A DNA stretch of 64,000 nt. Source: Paenibacillus xerothermodurans. GTDB taxonomy: Bacteria; Bacillota; Bacilli; Paenibacillales; NBRC-103111. Positions 58,043 through 64,000 of the stretch are shown here, in pieces. Below the pieces are notes generated by a model. The model did no database searches. It was not told the DNA's origin and saw only the letters and a program-made list of their open reading frames with translations. Location of the stretch: positions 11-64,010 of the forward strand of contig NZ_NHRJ02000016.1 in the NCBI RefSeq assembly GCF_002220865.2, read 5' to 3'. Numbering within the stretch: position 1 is the stretch's first letter; every line of letters starts with the position of its first letter. A program made the position numbers and the translations under genes.

Positions 58043-58200
58043 GACGCGGGCGTTCTCGGCGGCATCTTCGCAAGCCGTGGCCCTCACTTCAGCTGCCGGA
58101 CGAGCGGCAGGTAACGGCGGCTGTTGAGACACTTCGGCAGCGCTATGGGCTGTCAGACGCCTGAGACGGGGGCGTTCTCGGCGGAACCTTCGCAAGCCGT
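57965..58200 (+). repeat. Tandem direct repeat of the lipL 3' end (114 bp copies, offset 122 bp)
   Basis: 57965-58078 and 58087-58200 are 114-bp copies with 8 differences (about 93% identical), separated by 8 bp. Copy 1 includes the last 25 codons and stop of lipL plus 36 bp after it. Copy 2 keeps the same frame, LQLPDERQVTAAVETLRQRY then GLSDA and a stop, but has no start or upstream gene. Confidence 0.93.
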
Positions 58201-58240
58201 AGTACGCGCCAGCTGCAGCGGTGCGCGCTGAGCACTCCGC

Positions 58241-58549
58241 TTATTTGATACCGGGCAGCCGCGTCTCCAGTCGATGAATGAGCTCGCCATATACATCGCG
58301 TAGTTCCTTCATAGTGAGCAGCTCCGGTGTATTTTCCGTCTCTTCGGTAGTGTGCGATTGGAGCACGCTATTCAAGCCGTCGTAGTTGAACTTCAAATCC
58401 TTGTACGTTTGATCCAGCTTCTCGATTATAACTCCAATTAAAACCGAATATTGTTCCACGGTGCCAACCAACTCCTCTTCAAATACATATGGTCCTGTAG
58501 TAGCAGGGCACGCACATGTCACTTGGCATGCACTCGTACAGCAACACAC
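58241..58549 (-). CDS. Cys-rich hypothetical protein, 102 residues or longer
   Basis: The frame from GTG 58549 gives MCCCTSACQVTCACPATTGP, a cysteine-dense N-terminus, followed by a soluble helical part (TVEQYSVLIGVIIEKLDQTY, MKELRDVYGELIHRLETRL). I do not recognise it. No SD stands before the GTG. The same frame is open upstream to the TAG stop of the esterase gene, across a run of eight G residues, so either the start is atypical or the protein is a read-through or decayed extension. The cysteine pattern recalls small coat or metal-binding proteins, which is only a suggestion. Confidence 0.45.
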   Translation of the reverse strand: MCCCTSACQVTCACPATTGPYVFEEELVGTVEQYSVLIGVIIEKLDQTYKDLKFNYDGLNSVLQSHTTEETENTPELLTMKELRDVYGELIHRLETRLPGIK

Positions 58550-58603
58550 GCTGCCGAACGGCCAAGTAACATAGATTGTAGCGCAGCCCCCCCCTGAGCG
58601 CGC

Positions 58604-59332
58604 CTATGATAGAAAATGCTTGATCGCGGCGGGCAGCTCCGTTTGCCAGAAGCCCCATAGATGCTTGCCCGGCTTTTCCACATAAGTCAGCCGGCAGTTT
58701 CTGGCTTCAAGCAGCCGCTTCGTGAGCCTGTTCGCTTCGACAAAATCAAACGTGCCCCGCCCGGTTGACACCTCACGCTCGTCCAACCCGATCAGCATGA
58801 AAAGCCGAAGCCACGACAGGTCGGTTTCCTCAGCGGCGCGTGCGCGCGACAGCTCCAAAAAAGCCCCTGACAAGGATATAACATTGGTGAATAGGTGAGG
58901 ATAATCTAAGGCAATATGCAGTGAGACTGTCCCGCCCAAGGAATCCCCCGCCAAAATACGCTCCTGTGCTCTGGTCCTGACCGGGTATTTTTGTTCGACA
59001 TACGGGAGCAGCTCCTGTGTGAAAAACCGGCAGTATGCAGCGAATCGCGAGCCCTCAGGCGCATATTCCGATGTTCTCGTCGCGGTATCGACGTCAACCC
59101 CCACAATAATGGCAGGATCGACACCTTCGTCATAGATCAGACGGTTCATCTGTGTGGCAATTCGGCCGAAGTTGAAAAATTGTTCTCCATCTTGGCAATA
59201 AATAACAGGATAGGACATAAGTTCTTGATACCCGGGAGGCAAGTAGACGCGTACTGAGCGGGGTGCGTCCAAAACTTGAGAAGGTACAAGTTCTTTGACG
59301 ATTGTGCGTTTGTAATAGATGGATTCATCCAT
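58604..59332 (-). CDS. Esterase D/Fes-type alpha/beta hydrolase
   Basis: The 242-residue protein belongs to the putative esterase family (PF00756). It has SVRVYLPPGYQELMSYPVIY, the nucleophile elbow LAGDSLGGTVSLHIALDYP, an Asp candidate in MLIGLDEREVSTG and the His in EKPGKHLWGFW. The start at 59332 has GGGAGGTTTGTCC upstream on the minus strand. The substrate is unknown; relatives cleave siderophore esters, S-formylglutathione or acyl sugars. It is divergent from pdhA. Confidence 0.85.
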   Translation of the reverse strand: MDESIYYKRTIVKELVPSQVLDAPRSVRVYLPPGYQELMSYPVIYCQDGEQFFNFGRIATQMNRLIYDEGVDPAIIVGVDVDTATRTSEYAPEGSRFAAYCRFFTQELLPYVEQKYPVRTRAQERILAGDSLGGTVSLHIALDYPHLFTNVISLSGAFLELSRARAAEETDLSWLRLFMLIGLDEREVSTGRGTFDFVEANRLTKRLLEARNCRLTYVEKPGKHLWGFWQTELPAAIKHFLS

Positions 59333-59452
59333 TGGACAAACCTCCCATTGTATTATAATAGTTTTGTAAAAATTTATCATCTGTATTATATGTATTTGCA
59401 AACTGTTATATAGCTTTACATAGAAAAAGAGCTTATAATTCCAAGTGTGCGG

Positions 59453-59482
59453 TTGTGCTGTGCGATAAAACAGGTTTATAAT
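59453..59482 (+). promoter_or_regulatory. Probable promoter of the pdh operon
   Basis: TTGTGC at 59453-59458 and TATAAT at 59477-59482 are 18 bp apart, 60 nt upstream of pdhA. The -35 matches the consensus at three positions only. Confidence 0.55.
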
Positions 59483-59536
59483 ACTACTATAACAGAAACT
59501 GCAATTACAAGGCATCAAAATCTATAGCTGAGGTGA

Positions 59537-60616
<1,080 letters not shown>

Positions 60617-60634
60617 GGGGAGGAACAGAAGACC

Positions 60635-61615
60635 ATGGCACAAATGACGATGATTCAAGCGATCAAGGACGCGATGCGTGTCGAGCTTCAACGCGATCCT
60701 AACGTTGTAATATTCGGGGAAGATGTGGGTAAGGTCGGCGGAGTGTTTCGCGCGACAGAGGGGCTGCAAGCCGAATTCGGCGAAGACCGCGTATTCGACA
60801 CGCCACTGGCTGAATCCGCAATTGGCGGTTTGGCAGTGGGACTCGGGGTACAAGGTTTCCGTCCGATTGCCGAGATTCAATTTGTCGGTTTCATTTTTGA
60901 AGCTTTCGACCAAATCGTTGTACAGGCAGCTCGTATGCGTTACCGTTCCGGCGGCCGTTATAACGCGCCTATCACTTTCAGAACTCCTTTCGGCGGCGGT
61001 GTGAAGGCGGCAGAGTTGCACACGGACCCATTGGAAGGATTGTTGACACAGACACCGGGGCTCAAAGTGGTTGTTCCTTCCAACCCGTATGATGCGAAAG
61101 GCTTGTTGATTTCCGCGATCCGTGATAACGATCCGGTGTTTTTCATGGAGCATTTGAACTTGTATCGTTCGTTCCGCGCGGAAGTGCCGGAAGGCGAATA
61201 TACCGTACCGATCGGAAAAGCGAACGTGGTCCGCGAGGGCACGGACGCTACCATCATCACCTACGGCGCGATGGTTCATACCTCACTGAAAGCAGCTGAA
61301 GAAATTGAAAAAGCACGCGGTGCAAAAGTCGAGGTTATTGACCTGCGCACGTTGAGCCCTTTAGACATCGACACGATAGTGGAGTCCGTCAAGAAAACCA
61401 ACCGGGCGATCGTCGTACAGGAAGCGCAAAGGTCGGCAGGCGTGGCAGCGGAAGTCATCGCCCAGATCAACGAAAAAGCAATATTGCACTTGGAAGCGCC
61501 GGTGCTGCGTGTAGCTCCGCCGGACACAGTGTACCCGTTTGCGCAGGTAGAAGACCAATGGCTGCCTAACCCTGCCCGTGTGGTAGAAGGATTGAACAAA
61601 GTACTGGATTTCTAA
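60635..61615 (+). CDS. pdhB: Pyruvate dehydrogenase E1 beta subunit
   Basis: The 326-residue beta subunit begins [18 protein letters not shown] and contains [38 protein letters not shown] and the C-terminal transketolase domain ([20 protein letters not shown]). GGGGAGGAACAGAAGACC precedes the ATG, 18 nt after pdhA. It forms the alpha2beta2 heterotetramer with PdhA. Confidence 0.97.
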   Translation: MAQMTMIQAIKDAMRVELQRDPNVVIFGEDVGKVGGVFRATEGLQAEFGEDRVFDTPLAESAIGGLAVGLGVQGFRPIAEIQFVGFIFEAFDQIVVQAARMRYRSGGRYNAPITFRTPFGGGVKAAELHTDPLEGLLTQTPGLKVVVPSNPYDAKGLLISAIRDNDPVFFMEHLNLYRSFRAEVPEGEYTVPIGKANVVREGTDATIITYGAMVHTSLKAAEEIEKARGAKVEVIDLRTLSPLDIDTIVESVKKTNRAIVVQEAQRSAGVAAEVIAQINEKAILHLEAPVLRVAPPDTVYPFAQVEDQWLPNPARVVEGLNKVLDF

Positions 61616-61861
61616 AGACATACCTCATAAGAATACTGAGAACACTCACGAGGTGGGCGAGTGCCGCTGGGTGCAGTGCGCCAATCGGGCTGGACTGCGC
61701 CGCGAGGCGGTACAAGCTGCCGATGTGAGGTTAAATACTTAACAAGGCTTGCCGAATCTGCAGCAAGGCCATTCCATTATATCTTACGCGTTGCGGGATT
61801 GCGGTGCCTACAACGGCGACATGCTGCAAGTCCTGCACGCCATCCTTAGGAGGTTGCAAAC
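61616..61861 (+). other. pdhB-pdhC gap
   Basis: About 246 bp without a convincing gene. It ends with AGGAGG, the SD of pdhC. A longer than usual gap inside the operon can hold an internal promoter or an RNA processing site, but I see neither clearly. Confidence 0.4.
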
Positions 61862-63235
61862 GTGGCCGTATTTGAATATAAGTTCCCGGAGCTCGGAGAA
61901 GGGATTCATGAAGGCGAAATCGTCAAGTGGCTTGTCAAGCCAGGCGACGTTGTGGATGATGAAACGATTATTATGGAAGTGCAGAACGATAAATCTACTG
62001 TAGAAGTGCCGTCACCGGTGGCAGGCAAAATCGTTGAGATTAAGGCTGCCGAAGGTACCGTGTGCACGATCGGTGATCTGATTGCAACGATCGAGGTGGA
62101 AGGCGAAGTGCCTCAGCAAGCGAACCATCCGCACGGCGAAAGCGCACCTGCCGCTCCCGCGGCGGACGCGGTAGCTTCTCCTGAGACGAATCAAGGCGCA
62201 GAGTGTGCCGTAGGCGGCTCGGTCGCGGCGAATGTGGCGAACGCGAAGCTGGACACACCGCTGGCAGGCAACGCACCAGCGGGAGCGCCTGCAGCTGGTG
62301 CCGCGGATGGCCGCCAGGTGCTGGCAACGCCGAGCGTGCGCAAGCTGGCGCGTGAGAACGGCGTAAATATCGCGCAAGTCAGCGCGACCGGCCGCAACGG
62401 CCGTGTGACGAAGGAAGATGTTCTAGCGTTTGCCGAGGGAGGCGGTGTGCCAGCGGCTGCAGCGGCCGGCGAAGCTCCTGCGGCTGAAGCTCCTCGTGCG
62501 GCGGCAGCGCCGGTAGCGGCTGCTCCGGGAGAGCGCGTGGAGGAACGCGTTCCGTTCAAGGGCATTCGCAAGGCGATTTCGAATGCGATGATCAAGTCGG
62601 CGTACACTGCGCCTCACGTTACGCTGATGGACGAAGTCGACGTCACCCAACTGGTCGCCCTGCGCAGCAGAGCTAAAGCCGCGGCTGAAAAAAGAGGCGT
62701 GAAACTGACATACCTGCCGTTCATCGTTAAGGCATTGATTGCTGCGGCGCGGCAGTTCCCAGCAATGAACGCGATGATCGACGAAGAAAATAACGAGATC
62801 GTCTACAAAAAATACTATAACATCGGTATCGCTACGGACACCGATAATGGCTTGATCGTGCCGGTCATCCATGATGCAGACCGTAAAAACATCTGGGCTA
62901 TCGCCGAATCCATCAAAGATCTGGCGACCCGCGGCCGCGAAGGCAAGCTGGCGCCGGCGGAAATGAAAGGCAGCACGCTGTCGATCACCAACATCGGTTC
63001 TGCAGGCGGCATGTTCTTCACGCCTATAATCAACTTCCCTGAAGTAGCCATCCTAGGCACCGGACGTATCACCGAGAAACCCGTGGTGAAAAACGGTGAA
63101 ATCGTGGTGGCGCCGGTTATGGCTCTATCGTTGAGCTTCGACCACCGTATCATTGACGGCGCAACAGCTCAAAACTTCATGAACTACATTAAACAGCTGC
63201 TGGCTGACCCAGAGCTGCTCATTATGGAGGTGTAA
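61862..63235 (+). CDS. pdhC: Dihydrolipoamide acetyltransferase (E2)
   Basis: The 457-residue E2 has one N-terminal lipoyl domain with the lipoylated lysine in [14 protein letters not shown], an Ala/Pro-rich linker, a peripheral subunit-binding domain ([20 protein letters not shown]), a second Ala-rich linker, and a catalytic core ending with [20 protein letters not shown] (catalytic His and Asp). GTG 61862 has AGGAGG at 6 nt. The lipoyl domain is the expected target of LipL encoded upstream. Confidence 0.96.
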   Translation: MAVFEYKFPELGEGIHEGEIVKWLVKPGDVVDDETIIMEVQNDKSTVEVPSPVAGKIVEIKAAEGTVCTIGDLIATIEVEGEVPQQANHPHGESAPAAPAADAVASPETNQGAECAVGGSVAANVANAKLDTPLAGNAPAGAPAAGAADGRQVLATPSVRKLARENGVNIAQVSATGRNGRVTKEDVLAFAEGGGVPAAAAAGEAPAAEAPRAAAAPVAAAPGERVEERVPFKGIRKAISNAMIKSAYTAPHVTLMDEVDVTQLVALRSRAKAAAEKRGVKLTYLPFIVKALIAAARQFPAMNAMIDEENNEIVYKKYYNIGIATDTDNGLIVPVIHDADRKNIWAIAESIKDLATRGREGKLAPAEMKGSTLSITNIGSAGGMFFTPIINFPEVAILGTGRITEKPVVKNGEIVVAPVMALSLSFDHRIIDGATAQNFMNYIKQLLADPELLIMEV

Positions 63236-63238
63236 CAA

Positions 63239-64000
63239 ATGGTAGTAGGAGACGCTTCCGTTGAAATAGACGTATTAGTGATCGGTGCCGGCCCTGGCGG
63301 TTACGTTGCGGCAATTCGTGCCGCACAGCTTGGCAAAAGTGTACTGATCGTCGATAAATCCGAAGTAGGCGGTGTCTGCCTGAACCGCGGATGCATCCCT
63401 TCCAAAGCATTAATTAACGCTGCCCACCAGTATGAGGCGGCTAGCCATAACCAGTCCATCGGGATCTCCGCTGAGAACGTGAAGGTGGACTTCAGTAAGG
63501 TGCAAGAGTGGAAGGCCGGCATCGTGAAAAAGATGACAGGCGGAGTAACTCAGCTGCTGAAAGGGAACAAGATCCAGATTTTTAATGGTGAAGCACTATT
63601 CATTAATGACCATGAAGCACGTGTCTACAACGACAACGAGACCGCACGTTACAAGTTCAACGACTGCATCATTGCGACCGGCTCCCGTCCGATTGAGCTG
63701 AAGGCTTTCCCGTTCGGCGGACGTATTTTATCCTCCACAGAGGCACTCGACTTGAAAGAAATTCCAGAGAGCATGGTCGTTATCGGCGGAGGGTACATCG
63801 GCATCGAGCTCGGACAGACTTATGCGAAGCTTGGCACGAAGGTCACGGTGCTGGAAGGCTCCGACACTATCCTGCCGGGATTTGAGAAGGAACTGTCGTC
63901 GCTCGTAGCGCGCAATTTGAAGAAAAACGGTGTCGAGGTATTCACCGAGGCGTTAGCGCAGAGCAGTGAACAGACAGACAAAGACGTAACCGTGACGTTC
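63239..64000 (+). CDS. pdhD: Dihydrolipoamide dehydrogenase (E3), 3' truncated by window end
   Basis: The open frame from ATG 63239 runs to the window edge (254 codons). It begins MVVGDASVEIDVLVIGAGPG with the FAD-binding GAGPGG, has the redox-active disulfide in GGVCLNRGCIPSKAL, an ATGSRPIEL segment and the NAD-binding start SMVVIGGGYIGIELGQ. GGAGGTGTAACAA precedes the start, which lies 3 nt after pdhC. The C-terminal dimerisation domain is outside the window. Confidence 0.96.
   Translation, partial: MVVGDASVEIDVLVIGAGPGGYVAAIRAAQLGKSVLIVDKSEVGGVCLNRGCIPSKALINAAHQYEAASHNQSIGISAENVKVDFSKVQEWKAGIVKKMTGGVTQLLKGNKIQIFNGEALFINDHEARVYNDNETARYKFNDCIIATGSRPIELKAFPFGGRILSSTEALDLKEIPESMVVIGGGYIGIELGQTYAKLGTKVTVLEGSDTILPGFEKELSSLVARNLKKNGVEVFTEALAQSSEQTDKDVTVTF

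Overview
The window is a chromosomal stretch from a spore-forming, low-to-mid-GC Firmicute, most probably Paenibacillaceae (Paenibacillus or a close relative). I infer this from family recognition and gene order, not from any search. The order bofC-ruvCAB-queA-tgt-yajC-(TIGR04086)-(DUF421)-spoVB-comN-secDF-recJ-apt-rel-dtd-hisS-aspS-tcdA-rarA-cymR-iscS-yrrD-AI2E-alaS-ireB-ruvX-DUF1292-mltG-trhP1-trhP2-pbpI closely follows the B. subtilis yrb/yrv/yrr region. Sporulation genes (a SafA-like coat protein, bofC, spoVB, a SpoIID-domain protein), T-box leaders and sigma-A-type promoters with strong Shine-Dalgarno (SD) sequences fit the same assignment.

Layout. 1-1.5 kb: the 3' part of a repeat-rich SafA-like spore coat protein. 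1.7-9.5 kb: bofC, the ruvCAB Holliday-junction operon behind an extended -10 promoter with a LexA-like half-palindrome, a large SpoIID/LytB-domain protein, queA-tgt (queuosine) and yajC. 9.7-16.5 kb: small membrane proteins, spoVB, comN, separate secD and secF, and a CDF-family protein that has lost its transmembrane metal ligands. 16.5-22.6 kb: recJ-apt-rel-dtd. 22.6-25.3 kb: a non-conserved insert with two possible short ORFs and an anchored FAD oxidoreductase. 25.4-29.7 kb: a T-box leader, then hisS-aspS-tcdA. 30-36.9 kb: rarA, a CNNM/CorC protein, an inverted mnmA, cymR-iscS, yrrD and a zinc-ribbon protein. 37-42 kb: an AI-2E family permease and a Fur-controlled iron ABC operon whose ATPase is frameshifted near its end. 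42-50 kb: T-box(Ala)-alaS, ireB-ruvX-DUF1292 x2, mltG and the two tRNA hydroxylation genes, without trmR. 50-59.3 kb: an accessory-like part with a chemoreceptor, pbpI, a decayed metallophosphoesterase, DUF2157 and GDYXXLXY membrane proteins, lipL with a duplicated tail, a Cys-rich protein and an esterase. 59.5-64 kb: pdhA-pdhB-pdhC-pdhD, with pdhD running off the end.

Functional themes: recombination and replication-stress repair (ruvCAB, recJ, rarA, ruvX), tRNA charging and modification (queA, tgt, dtd, hisS, aspS, tcdA, mnmA with iscS, alaS, trhP1/2), protein export (yajC, secD, secF), stringent response (rel), cell wall and sporulation (spoVB, SpoIID-like, mltG, pbpI, bofC), iron uptake, and 2-oxoacid dehydrogenase plus lipoylation (lipL, pdhABCD).

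I do not see a clear new multi-gene system. The observations most worth a second look are the CDF protein without its metal site, the ATPase frameshift whose lost tail encodes the alaS promoter, the structured tcdA-rarA gap (possible 6S RNA locus), the metallophosphoesterase remnant, the duplicated lipL tail, and the Cys-rich ORF lying in frame behind an esterase stop codon. No tRNA, rRNA, CRISPR array or complete transposon was seen.
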